Below, in pieces: positions 40,419-48,480 of a stretch of 64,000 bases of DNA. The translations under genes and the position numbers were made by a program. How positions within the stretch are numbered: position 1 is the first letter of the stretch; the number at the start of each line of letters is the position of its first letter. The stretch comes from Aquimarina latercula DSM 2041 (GTDB taxonomy: Bacteria; Bacteroidota; Bacteroidia; Flavobacteriales; Flavobacteriaceae), in assembly GCF_000430645.1 (NCBI RefSeq), contig NZ_KE387186.1, positions 313,583-377,582 of the forward strand, in the 5' to 3' direction. A model generated the notes under the pieces. The model did no database searches. It was not told the DNA's origin and saw only the letters and a list, made by a program, of their open reading frames with translations.

Positions 40419-43139
40419 TTTTTTTTTCATAAAAAATAAAAATAAAACTAGAAGTAGTAAAAATGCGATTAGGTAATAAGCGTGAAAGCTACTATTGAAG
40501 GTTGGTTCAGTATCGCCTACTAGAATAAATGAGGCCCAATAATAAGGTGATTTTTCTGATAAGCTGTTTTCTGATAAGTATTTTCTCTTCGCATTGTTTA
40601 ATGCTGAGACTTTTGACTGTTTGTCTTTTAAGTTAGAATAAAAATCTTGCATGATTGAGGAGCTTGTACCATCATTAATTTTCCAAATGGATGAAATAAC
40701 CGAATTTGCACCAGAATAAAAGAAACCTCGGGTGAGGTTGAGCACTCCTTCTCCTTTTTTAACTTCCCCAAGATTTGTTTCGCAGGCACTTAAAACAACT
40801 AAATCAGCATTGTTTTTGTATGTATAGAGTTCGTGAAGTTCTAATGAATCTTTTGCGAAATAAATTACAGGTTTTTTGCTAGCATCAGCGTGTGTTGCTA
40901 AATGAATAATTTTAGAATCAATGCTACTGCTTAAGAAGTTGTTTTTAGACGCATTAACGTGCATATAACTTTGACTTGAAGTAAACATCTCATGAATCTG
41001 ATTAATTTCATTTTCTGAATATGTTAAGGAGGGGAGTTTGGATAGATTAAAATGTACAGGCGCAAAAGAGGATAGTTCTTTAGTATACTTTCTTTGAATG
41101 TCTTTATTGAAATTTAGGAACGACAAGGAATACGCATAACTTAAGTCATGATCTTCTATAAGATACTTTAGTTTATTGTTAGTTGTCGTAAAAGCTTCGA
41201 AAGGTGTGTTTTGTAATTCATCATCAAGAATAACAATAAGATGCTTTTTATGAATACCTTTTTTGATCCTATCGGTTGGCATAAGATTATTATATAAAAG
41301 GTACGATGTCTTATAAAACTGGTGAAACTCCTTTTTGGTTCTTAATGGTTTCGAAATTACTTTTTTATACTTTTTTAACTGCTTTAAGGTTTCCTCTGAG
41401 TCTTCAACTTTAAAAGGAATAGTGACGGTTTTAGAGATAAATACACCTAAAATGGTTTTTTGGTTTATTTCATTCGTGTTGTCTAATATGCTATATGAAA
41501 TAACAACACTTCGGTTGTCTAATTGTGCAATTGCATCTTCTAACGAAATCAGTTGTACTTTATTTTTGTTTTCGAAATAAGTGGGATACTTCTCTTGAAG
41601 AGAATCTTTAAAATTCTGATAGACAATCTTGAGGTTAAACAGAGAATCTTTTTTTTGAGATAGATTGCTATTTTTACTTTTGCTCTCTAATTCAAGGATT
41701 CTTTTTCTAAATTGTATTTGTTTGTTAATAATATGTTGAGGAAGGTTTACATTTTTAATATTAGCATTAATATCCTGAGTTAGAAGAAATGCTTTGTCTT
41801 CTTCTATAAACTGAAACATTAATTCTGAGTCCTTTAATAAATAGGCAATATAAACACCTAAATTAAAGATTTCAGAAACTTCTTCTCGCCATAGATATTT
41901 AGTTGCCGTTTCAGTGCTATAGTTTACAAGTAGTGTAACCAACTTATTGGCAAAATGAACCGTTTTAATACCTTCTAGTAAATGTTCATTATTATGCTCT
42001 TTTTCGTAAAGGCTTAATAATATTTTTGTTTTAGCTTTTAGGGCACTAATGATTGATCTTTGATCTTTAAGATCTAACAATTTTTTTATAGAAATTAAAT
42101 CAAGATTGTCTGATGAAGTAACCCTTAAATTATGAGTTATAGATGTTTCTACTTGGGATAGTGCTTTATTGTATTCTAGTTTAGAGGTATAATAATCGGC
42201 TAAGTTTCTATAAGTTTCATAAGTGTCTGTTTTTTTTATCGAGTCATATCGTAAACTTTCTTTGAAAAAATAAAGGCAGCTATCATTTTTTCTTTTTAAA
42301 TATAATTCTCCTATGTTTAAATATGTATTAGCTATTGTTAAACTATCATCTTCGGATAAAGAACTACGAAGGTTTTGGTTATAATAGTCCTTCGCTTTAT
42401 TAAAATTGTACCTATGCGGCAATGCATATAGATTTGCGAAACCCGTGTTTAAACCATGAATATAACGGTTAAACCTATTAGTTTCTGGAGAGTTTTTGAT
42501 GATACTATCTCCTTTTTTTAAATAATAAATTCCAAGATCAGTACTTTCTTTAGAATTCATTTTATTACAATTTTTAGAAAGCTGATTGTATTTTAAAACA
42601 AGACTTACTTCTGATCCGTGTTTCTCTAGAAGAGGTAAGCCTTTATTATAATAATTTATGGATTTATAATAATCTCCTTTTTCAAAATAACAATCCGCAA
42701 TTTCACAATACGATTGGGCAACTTTTTTAGGGAATTTATTGGATTTAATCGCTTTGTTGTAGTATTCTATAGCCTTATCGTATTTTTCTTTTAAAAAAAA
42801 GAATTTGCCTAAATTATATAAACCATTAGTGTAATTACTATCATTGATGTTTAAGCTATCTAAAGTTGCTATCTCAATTTGACCATATTTTATGGCTAAA
42901 TCATAATTTTTTTGATTCTTTTTAAAGAAAAAGGATAAACTGTGTGCTGTTTTAGCATAGAGCGTATCCCTTTTTAATATCGAATTAAGTATATGGTCTG
43001 CTTTTTTTTCTGTAATATCTTCAGTTAAGCTTAAGGATTTAATCTCTTGGTAGCTATATTGAGCATTTAGTTTTTGTACTAAAAGAACTGAAAAGAATAA
43101 AAAAAAAGTAAGTATATAAAACTTAAATTTTAAATACAT
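40413..43139 (-). CDS. CHAT-domain TPR protein, membrane-anchored, predicted caspase-like protease
   Basis: Protein of 908 aa with a signal peptide (ending QKLNAQ). Residues about 35-470 are TPR repeats (LYNLGKFFFLKEKYDKAIEY, YNKAIKSNK, SYCEIADCYFEKGDYYKSIN, YNKGLP and more distant copies). Residues about 480-560 are coiled and charged. Residues about 570-885 form a CHAT (caspase HetF-associated with TPRs) domain with the catalytic dyad His750 (IIHLATHADASKKP) and Cys786 (LVVLSACETNLGEVKKGEG). It has the usual RGFFYSGANSVISSIWKIND and PYYWASFILVGD blocks. A membrane helix at about 888-904 ends in KKKG, so the protease should face the periplasm. It follows the Cys-rich lipoprotein by one base. 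CHAT proteases act in signalling and defence elsewhere; the target here is unknown. Confidence 0.9.
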   Translation of the reverse strand: MYLKFKFYILTFFLFFSVLLVQKLNAQYSYQEIKSLSLTEDITEKKADHILNSILKRDTLYAKTAHSLSFFFKKNQKNYDLAIKYGQIEIATLDSLNINDSNYTNGLYNLGKFFFLKEKYDKAIEYYNKAIKSNKFPKKVAQSYCEIADCYFEKGDYYKSINYYNKGLPLLEKHGSEVSLVLKYNQLSKNCNKMNSKESTDLGIYYLKKGDSIIKNSPETNRFNRYIHGLNTGFANLYALPHRYNFNKAKDYYNQNLRSSLSEDDSLTIANTYLNIGELYLKRKNDSCLYFFKESLRYDSIKKTDTYETYRNLADYYTSKLEYNKALSQVETSITHNLRVTSSDNLDLISIKKLLDLKDQRSIISALKAKTKILLSLYEKEHNNEHLLEGIKTVHFANKLVTLLVNYSTETATKYLWREEVSEIFNLGVYIAYLLKDSELMFQFIEEDKAFLLTQDINANIKNVNLPQHIINKQIQFRKRILELESKSKNSNLSQKKDSLFNLKIVYQNFKDSLQEKYPTYFENKNKVQLISLEDAIAQLDNRSVVISYSILDNTNEINQKTILGVFISKTVTIPFKVEDSEETLKQLKKYKKVISKPLRTKKEFHQFYKTSYLLYNNLMPTDRIKKGIHKKHLIVILDDELQNTPFEAFTTTNNKLKYLIEDHDLSYAYSLSFLNFNKDIQRKYTKELSSFAPVHFNLSKLPSLTYSENEINQIHEMFTSSQSYMHVNASKNNFLSSSIDSKIIHLATHADASKKPVIYFAKDSLELHELYTYKNNADLVVLSACETNLGEVKKGEGVLNLTRGFFYSGANSVISSIWKINDGTSSSIMQDFYSNLKDKQSKVSALNNAKRKYLSENSLSEKSPYYWASFILVGDTEPTFNSSFHAYYLIAFLLLLVLFLFFMKKKG

Positions 43140-43140
43140 T

Positions 43141-43617
43141 CTAAAAAATAATCAGATTATCACAGTTGATTATTTCAGTAGCATCTAAAAGACCACATTC
43201 ACTAGCGGCTTCTGATAGTTGATCAACAGAAATGACAATAGGATTGAATTCTAAGTATAATGGTGGTGGTTTTTGCTCGTCTTCATCATCAGCTTCAAGC
43301 GGATCTCCATTTGTAGGTCTTAAAACTGTATTTGGAAATCTTAATATTTCTGTATTCGGGTTAGTGTTGCATTGCGTCACACTTTGAATGGTTACGTCAA
43401 AGTAATCTGCAAAACATATTCTTTTAGCTTCTTTTTTAGATTCTGGAAATCCCGGTTGATGAGTAATAAGAACTTCTGCATATGGAATGCCTGTGGCAGA
43501 TTTGTTTTCGAACAATGATTCTGTTTTAGAGTTATCATTGTTGACAAGAAGTTCCTTTTGTTCACAACTGATTATACTGAAAAGAGCAAGTACTCCTAAT
43601 AAAAATTGATTTTTCAT
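43141..43617 (-). CDS. Small Cys-containing lipoprotein coupled to the CHAT gene
   Basis: Predicted lipoprotein of 158 aa, function unknown. The lipobox is FSIISC (Cys18). The mature part has four further cysteines (in KRICFADYFD, VTQCNTN, ASECGLL and INCDNLI), so disulfides are possible; the oxidase fusion is encoded two genes downstream. An acidic-proline stretch (EADDEDEQKPPPLYLEF) lies in the middle. It ends one base before the CHAT start, so the two are co-translated. No known family recognised. It could be a CHAT substrate, inhibitor or sensor; that is a guess from position only. Confidence 0.75.
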   Translation of the reverse strand: MKNQFLLGVLALFSIISCEQKELLVNNDNSKTESLFENKSATGIPYAEVLITHQPGFPESKKEAKRICFADYFDVTIQSVTQCNTNPNTEILRFPNTVLRPTNGDPLEADDEDEQKPPPLYLEFNPIVISVDQLSEAASECGLLDATEIINCDNLIIF

Positions 43618-43636
43618 TTTTTACTTTTTTTTTGAT

Positions 43637-43672
43637 TTACTCCTCTGTTCAGAAAAATATATAATGTTACCC
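43637..43672 (-). promoter_or_regulatory. Putative promoter GGGTAACATT-N11-TGAACAG-N4-GTAAAT (lipoprotein-CHAT)
   Basis: On the minus strand GGGTAACATT (43672-43663), TGAACAG and GTAAAT are spaced exactly as at 40418-40383. GTAAAT ends about 20 bases before the lipoprotein ATG. Confidence 0.6.
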
Positions 43673-43691
43673 ATGCGAAAGTATAAAATTT

Positions 43692-43699
43692 TACTTTTG
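43692..43699 (+). promoter_or_regulatory. Predicted sigma-A -7 box (TACTTTTG) for the second ECF sigma gene
   Basis: An exact TAnnTTTG match. A start site near 43706 excludes the frame opening at 43664 and fits ATG 43718. Confidence 0.6.
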
Positions 43700-43717
43700 C
43701 TTTACAAAAAAATAATA

Positions 43718-44275
43718 ATGGGGAAGAATGTCTTGGACGCACTTATAGATGGTGATTCTAAAATTATCAATAAAGTTTACACAACAAATTTTCCTTTAGT
43801 AAAGAAATTTGTTTTGCAAAACAATGGTAATGAGGAGGATGCAAAAGATGTTTTTCAAAAGGCATTACTACAAATTGCAGTGCGGCATAGAAAAGAAGGT
43901 ATTACTATCGAGACTAGTTTTGGTGGATATTTGTTTAAAGTTTGTAAAAATTTATGGAGGAGAGAGTTAAATAGTTACAAAAAGAGGGTAACAAATAAGG
44001 GTGTTATTGAACTGACAAGTGAGTATAGAGATTATTCATTAGCGGTTATGGAACAAAAACGACAGGAATTGTTAGTTGAAAAATTAGATAAAATTTCAGG
44101 CAATTGTAAAAATATATTGACACTTTTTTTTGCTAAAACACCTTATAAAGAAATAGTAGCAACTACTGAATATAATTCTGAATCTGCCGTTAGACAACGT
44201 GTTTTTAAATGTAAAAAGAAGCTAATAGAGTTAATTGAAAACGATGAAAGATATAAATCATTGATCGAAATATGA
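43718..44275 (+). CDS. Sigma-70 family (ECF-type) sigma factor beside the CHAT locus
   Basis: Sigma factor of 185 aa from ATG 43718; the in-frame ATG at 43664 lies upstream of the promoter box and is rejected. Region 2 is at about 8-80 (ALIDGDSKIINKVYTTNFPL, NNGNEEDAKDVFQKALLQIA, with the core-binding pattern and GGYLFKVCKNLWRRELNSYK). Region 4 is at about 115-175 (LDKISGNCKNILTLFFAKTP, YKEIVATTEYNSESAVRQRV, FKCKKKL). It is divergent from the lipoprotein-CHAT operon and overlaps the downstream membrane TPR gene by 4 bases (ATGA), the coupling expected for sigma/anti-sigma pairs. The GGGTAACATT elements of the cluster are candidate targets. Confidence 0.88.
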   Translation: MGKNVLDALIDGDSKIINKVYTTNFPLVKKFVLQNNGNEEDAKDVFQKALLQIAVRHRKEGITIETSFGGYLFKVCKNLWRRELNSYKKRVTNKGVIELTSEYRDYSLAVMEQKRQELLVEKLDKISGNCKNILTLFFAKTPYKEIVATTEYNSESAVRQRVFKCKKKLIELIENDERYKSLIEI

Positions 44276-45072
44276 GTTTAGAAGAAGATATATTAATAGA
44301 ACAGTTTTTAAGAGATGAACTTTCTGAAGAAGATAGAATTGATTTTCTAAACAGAATAGAAACGGATGATGAATTTAAAAAATCATACCTCTTGGAAAAA
44401 CAGCTTTTTGAAGGCCTTAATGATAAAGATTGGAGTTACTACACTAAAAAGCAGACCAAAGAAATAGAAGAGTATGATATTTTGTTTAATGATTCGAAGA
44501 CTCAGGAAATAAAGGAAAATATAGAAAAAGCATCATTCCAATATCAAAATCGAACGAATAGAAACATTTTTACCCTTTCATCTATAGCGGCTGTTGTAGT
44601 GGTAATAATTACATTTAGTATTTTCTTTTTTAATTCTTCTGTTACTACTGAAGAGCTTTATACAGAGTATATTATGAAAGAGAAATTGCCATCTCTTGTA
44701 AATAGGGGAGCGAATGTAGAGGAAAACAATTTAGTAGAAGCCGAAAGTGATTTTAAGAGCAAGAAATACGAAAGAGCGATCATATATTTAGATAAGGCCT
44801 TAGAAGAAGATAAAAAGAATAGTTTACTGTATTTGTATAAGGCAATATCTCATACTGAATTAAAAGAATATAACAAGGCTCAGGAAATATTAAATACTTT
44901 AATTGATAGCGATTTAGTTGACGGGGAAAAGGGGTATTGGTTTAAATCATTGGTGTTTTTGAAATCTGATAGAATGGATGAAGCAATTAAAAATTTAGAA
45001 ACTATAGTACAGGATTCTCTTTACAATCAGAGTAAAGCAAAAGAATTATTGAATAAGTTAAATAAGAAATAA
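44272..45072 (+). CDS. Membrane TPR protein coupled to the sigma gene, probable anti-sigma factor
   Basis: Single-pass membrane protein of 266 aa. The cytosolic N-terminus (1-95) has the zinc-less anti-sigma-like opening EDILIEQFLRDELSEEDRID and FLNRIETDDEFKKSYLLEKQ, which resembles the sigma-binding segment of FecR-like regulators. A membrane helix lies at about 101-121 (IFTLSSIAAVVVVIITFSIF). The outer part (130-266) is a small TPR domain (NLVEAESDFKSKKYERAIIY, LDKALEEDKKNSLLYLYKAI). The 4-base overlap with the sigma gene and the topology point to an anti-sigma role, with the TPR part as periplasmic sensor, perhaps of the CHAT-TPR protein. This is inference; no DUF4974 or FecR domain is present. 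Confidence 0.75.
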   Translation: MSLEEDILIEQFLRDELSEEDRIDFLNRIETDDEFKKSYLLEKQLFEGLNDKDWSYYTKKQTKEIEEYDILFNDSKTQEIKENIEKASFQYQNRTNRNIFTLSSIAAVVVVIITFSIFFFNSSVTTEELYTEYIMKEKLPSLVNRGANVEENNLVEAESDFKSKKYERAIIYLDKALEEDKKNSLLYLYKAISHTELKEYNKAQEILNTLIDSDLVDGEKGYWFKSLVFLKSDRMDEAIKNLETIVQDSLYNQSKAKELLNKLNKK

Positions 45073-45109
45073 AAACATCTTCTTTTTTTAAGAAGAAAAC
45101 AAGTCTTAA

Positions 45110-45146
45110 TAAAAAACTGAATACCAGAAAATCTGATATTCAGTTG
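45110..45146 (-). terminator. Terminator after the SDR gene
   Basis: On the minus strand CAACTGAATATCAGA pairs imperfectly with TCTGGTATTCAGTT and runs into TTTTTTATT. It lies between convergent genes. Confidence 0.7.
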
Positions 45147-45170
45147 GAATAATATTTTAAATAAGACTCT

Positions 45171-46052
45171 TTATTTATTCTTTTTAGCTCTAATAGCAGC
45201 TTCTAGCATGTCCCACATTTGTTCCGGAACTTGATCAAGTAAATTAAATTGCCCAGCTCCTTTTAACCACTCTCCACCATCTAACGTGATTACCTCTCCA
45301 TTGACATATGCAGAAAAATCGGATACAAGATATGCTGCCAGATTAGCTAGTTCTTGATGATCACCGACACGCTTAAGAGGTACTTTTTTAGCAAGATCAA
45401 ACTTTTCTTTCATATCACCCGGTAAAAGTCTGTCCCAAGCTCCTTTAGTAGGAAAAGGTCCAGGAGCAATGGCATTAAAACGCATCCCGTATTTAGCCCA
45501 TTCTACAGCAAGAGATCTAGTCATAGCCAGCACACCAGCTTTTGCAGTTGCACTTGGCACTACATAAGCAGAACCGGTCCAAGCATATGTAGTTACTATA
45601 TTTAGAACATTAGTGTTTTGATATTTTGTATCTATCCAATGTTTACCAAATGCTAGTGTACAATTTTTTGTTCCTTTTAATACAATGTCAATGATAGTAT
45701 CAAAGGCATTAGCGGATAAACGTTCTGTAGGAGAAATAAAGTTTCCAGCGGCATTATTTAATAGTATGTCTACGGTTCCAAATGCCTCTAAAACCTGATC
45801 TTTCATAGCTTCTACTTGATCATAATGTCTTACATCGCATTGAAGTGGGAGGCAAGTACCTCCAGTTTCTGATTCTAACTCTTTAGCCGTACCTTGTAAT
45901 TTTTCAAGATTACGTGAAGTTATTGCTACTTTTGCTCCAAGCTCCATAAAATACTTGGTCATAGACTTTCCAAGTCCGCTACCTCCTCCGGTAACTACAA
46001 TGTTTTTTCCTTCAAGCGCTCCATCTCGAAGCATTTTATCAGTATAGCTCAT
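45171..46052 (-). CDS. SDR family oxidoreductase, 2,4-dienoyl-CoA reductase-like
   Basis: NADPH-dependent short-chain dehydrogenase of 293 aa. The Rossmann motif is TGGGSGLGKS (residues 21-30), with NNAAGNF at 99-105 in place of NNAG. The usual YxxxK is replaced by Ser167-x3-Lys171, with Tyr156 11 residues before the serine. Exactly this Tyr/Ser/Lys arrangement defines mitochondrial and peroxisomal 2,4-dienoyl-CoA reductases. Further matches are YGMRFNAIAPGPFPTKGAWD and VNGEVITLDGGEWLKG. It would reduce dienoyl-CoA during beta-oxidation of unsaturated acids, which fits the neighbouring methylmalonyl-CoA mutase genes (propionyl-CoA use). Confidence 0.85.
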   Translation of the reverse strand: MSYTDKMLRDGALEGKNIVVTGGGSGLGKSMTKYFMELGAKVAITSRNLEKLQGTAKELESETGGTCLPLQCDVRHYDQVEAMKDQVLEAFGTVDILLNNAAGNFISPTERLSANAFDTIIDIVLKGTKNCTLAFGKHWIDTKYQNTNVLNIVTTYAWTGSAYVVPSATAKAGVLAMTRSLAVEWAKYGMRFNAIAPGPFPTKGAWDRLLPGDMKEKFDLAKKVPLKRVGDHQELANLAAYLVSDFSAYVNGEVITLDGGEWLKGAGQFNLLDQVPEQMWDMLEAAIRAKKNK

Positions 46053-46099
46053 ATGTTATGTATTATAATGTCTTTATTTTTGTGAAAGTTACAATTTAT

Positions 46100-46133
46100 A
46101 TTTAAAATACTATGCATGCATAGTATTTTAAAT
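46100..46133 (-). terminator. 34-bp perfect palindrome after the mutase gene
   Basis: ATTTAAAATACTATGCA is followed at once by its exact complement with no spacer. It ends at the base before the mutase stop codon block (46134-46136). Probably a terminator-like structure, but its lack of loop bases and G/C is unusual. Confidence 0.55.
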
Positions 46134-48269
46134 TTATTCAAACGTCGAAATTAAAATGTTAAGTATCGTAATTGCAGCATCACTAATTTTGGTTCCTGGA
46201 CCAAATATAGCAACAGCGCCCTCTTGGAATAGAAAATCATAGTCATCTGGAGGGATAACTCCTCCGACAATTACCATAATATCTTCTCTTCCGTGTTTTT
46301 TTAACTCTGCAATAATCTGCGGCACAAGTGTTTTGTGTCCGCCTGCTAACGAAGAGACTCCAACGATGTGTACATCATTTTCTACAGCCTGTTTAGCGGC
46401 TTCTATTGGGGTTTGAAATAACGGGCCTATATCTACATCAAAACCTACATCGGCATAACTAGTAGCTACTACTTTTGCACCTCGATCATGGCCATCTTGC
46501 CCCATTTTTGCAATCATTATTCTTGGTCTTCGGCCTTCTAAATCAGCGAATTGATTTGCAAGTTCTCGAGCCTTATTAAAAGATTCGTCATTCTTTATTT
46601 CTTTAGCATACACTCCAGTAAATGATTTAATTTCTGCTTTATATCTTCCAAATTCTTTCTCAAGGGCATCACTAATTTCTCCTAAGGTAGCTCTTAATCG
46701 AGCAGCATTTACCGCTAAAGCTAATAAATTTTGTTTATCATCTTTGGCTGCTTCTGATAAATTATCAAGTGCTTCTCTTACAGCATTATCATCTCTTGAT
46801 TTTTTGACATTTGTTAAACCTTCAATTTGTTGATTTCTAACAGCGTCATTATCTACTTTTAGAGTAGCAATATGTTCTTCCTCTTCTAGTTGAAATTTAT
46901 TTACACCAATGATAACATCTTGTTCACTATCTATTCTAGCTTGTTTTCTGGCTGCAGCTTCTTCTATCCGCATTTTAGGAATTCCAGCCTCAATGGCTTT
47001 AGTCATTCCTCCTAATTCTTCTACCTCTTCGAGTAATTTCCAAGCTTTTTCTGCAATATCATTGGTTAATGATTCTACATAATAACTTCCTGCCCAAGGA
47101 TCAACCGTTCTATTTATTTGTGTTTCTTCTTGAAGGTATATTTGTGTATTTCGAGCTATTCTAGCAGAGAAATCTGTTGGTAGAGCAATTGCTTCATCCA
47201 ATGCATTTGTATGTAAACTTTGCGTTCCTCCAAAAGCCGCCGCGCTCGCTTCGATACAAGTTCTGGCTACATTGTTAAAAGGATCCTGGGCTGTTAGGCT
47301 CCATCCACTAGTTTGACAATGCGTTCTTAGCATCAGAGATTTCGGGTTTTTAGGGTTAAATTGTTTAATTAATTTAGCCCAAAGCATACGAGCAGCACGC
47401 ATTTTAGCAATCTCCATAAAGTGATTCATTCCAATAGCCCAAAAGAATGATAGGCGAGGAGCGAAAGAATCTACATCCAGTCCTGCTTCGATACCTTTTC
47501 TGATATATTCTAATCCATCGGCTAGCGTATAAGCTAATTCTATATCACAGGTAGCACCTGCTTCTTGCATATGATAGCCAGAAATACTTATTGGATTAAA
47601 CTTAGGCATGTTTTTAGAACAATATTTAAAAATATCGCTAATGATTCGCATAGATGGAGTAGGAGGATAAATATAAGTGTTACGAACCATGAATTCTTTA
47701 AGAATATCATTTTGGATAGTACCAGAAAGTAATTTTTGATCTACTCCTTGCTCTTCTGCAGCAACAATGTAAAAAGCCATTATAGGTAACACTGCTCCAT
47801 TCATAGTCATAGAAACAGACATTTTATCTAGTGGTATCTGATCGAAGAGGACTTTCATATCCTCAACAGTATCGATAGCTACTCCTGCCATTCCTACGTC
47901 TCCAAATACTCTTTCATGATCGCTATCATATCCTCGGTGAGTAGCGAGGTCAAAAGCAACTGATAATCCTTTTTGACCCGCTGCTAAATTTCTACGGTAA
48001 AAAGCATTACTTTCTTCTGCTGTAGAAAAACCGGCATATTGTCTTATAGTCCAAGGTCTTCTTACATACATTGTAGAATACGGACCTCTTAAATAAGGAG
48101 GGATTCCTGCGGCAAAATTAAGATGCTCAAGATCTTTTATTTCTTCACCCGTATATTCCTCTTTTATTTCAATTCCTTCAGAAGTAATAAAGGTTTTGTT
48201 TTCCGAAGTAACTTTAGTTGTACTGGTTTCTTTTTGCAGTGTAATATGTTGAATATTTTTTCTGGTCAT
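46134..48269 (-). CDS. Methylmalonyl-CoA mutase, large (catalytic) subunit
   Basis: Adenosylcobalamin enzyme of 711 aa that interconverts methylmalonyl-CoA and succinyl-CoA. The TIM-barrel shows IPPYLRGPYSTMYVRRPWTI, RQYAGFSTAEESNAFYRRNL, GLSVAFDLATHRGYDSDHER and SISGYHMQEAGATCDIELAY. QTSGWSLTAQDPFNNVARTC and NRTVDPWAGSYYVE follow. The C-terminal B12 domain starts near residue 575 and contains the cobalamin ligand GQDGHDRGAKVVATSYADVG (DxHxxG). The length matches large subunits of two-subunit mutases. It is separated from the small subunit by a secreted-protein gene. A hairpin in the leader (48301-48331) may matter for regulation. Confidence 0.95.
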   Translation of the reverse strand: MTRKNIQHITLQKETSTTKVTSENKTFITSEGIEIKEEYTGEEIKDLEHLNFAAGIPPYLRGPYSTMYVRRPWTIRQYAGFSTAEESNAFYRRNLAAGQKGLSVAFDLATHRGYDSDHERVFGDVGMAGVAIDTVEDMKVLFDQIPLDKMSVSMTMNGAVLPIMAFYIVAAEEQGVDQKLLSGTIQNDILKEFMVRNTYIYPPTPSMRIISDIFKYCSKNMPKFNPISISGYHMQEAGATCDIELAYTLADGLEYIRKGIEAGLDVDSFAPRLSFFWAIGMNHFMEIAKMRAARMLWAKLIKQFNPKNPKSLMLRTHCQTSGWSLTAQDPFNNVARTCIEASAAAFGGTQSLHTNALDEAIALPTDFSARIARNTQIYLQEETQINRTVDPWAGSYYVESLTNDIAEKAWKLLEEVEELGGMTKAIEAGIPKMRIEEAAARKQARIDSEQDVIIGVNKFQLEEEEHIATLKVDNDAVRNQQIEGLTNVKKSRDDNAVREALDNLSEAAKDDKQNLLALAVNAARLRATLGEISDALEKEFGRYKAEIKSFTGVYAKEIKNDESFNKARELANQFADLEGRRPRIMIAKMGQDGHDRGAKVVATSYADVGFDVDIGPLFQTPIEAAKQAVENDVHIVGVSSLAGGHKTLVPQIIAELKKHGREDIMVIVGGVIPPDDYDFLFQEGAVAIFGPGTKISDAAITILNILISTFE

Positions 48270-48300
48270 TTTAAAATTTCATTTTTTCAATCCAATTCTA

Positions 48301-48331
48301 AGTTACTTGTATTTGTGAATTACAAGTAACT
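48301..48331 (-). promoter_or_regulatory. Stem-loop in the leader of the mutase large-subunit gene
   Basis: AGTTACTTGTA and its exact complement flank a 9-base loop, 32 bases before the start codon. It is not followed by a T run on the minus strand, so it is not a plain terminator. It does not resemble a cobalamin riboswitch, which is far larger. Confidence 0.45.
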
Positions 48332-48480
48332 AGTATCTATAAGGTACAAATTAGAGGATTATATCTTATTTTCATTGAAGAAAATCATTGCTAAAAATGT
48401 AAAATTACGGTTTTATTAATGATCTATTTTAGAAAATATAAAATATGTTAACTGTTTATGAAAGAATATTGCAATAATGT

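Noticed and set aside
43664..43717. Longer N-terminus for the second sigma factor (start at 43664)
   Set aside because: A TAnnTTTG promoter box at 43692-43699 lies downstream of that ATG, and the extra residues are not sigma-like.
48270..48480. Cobalamin riboswitch upstream of the mutase
   Set aside because: Only an 11-bp hairpin is present; no B12-box sequence or multi-stem structure.
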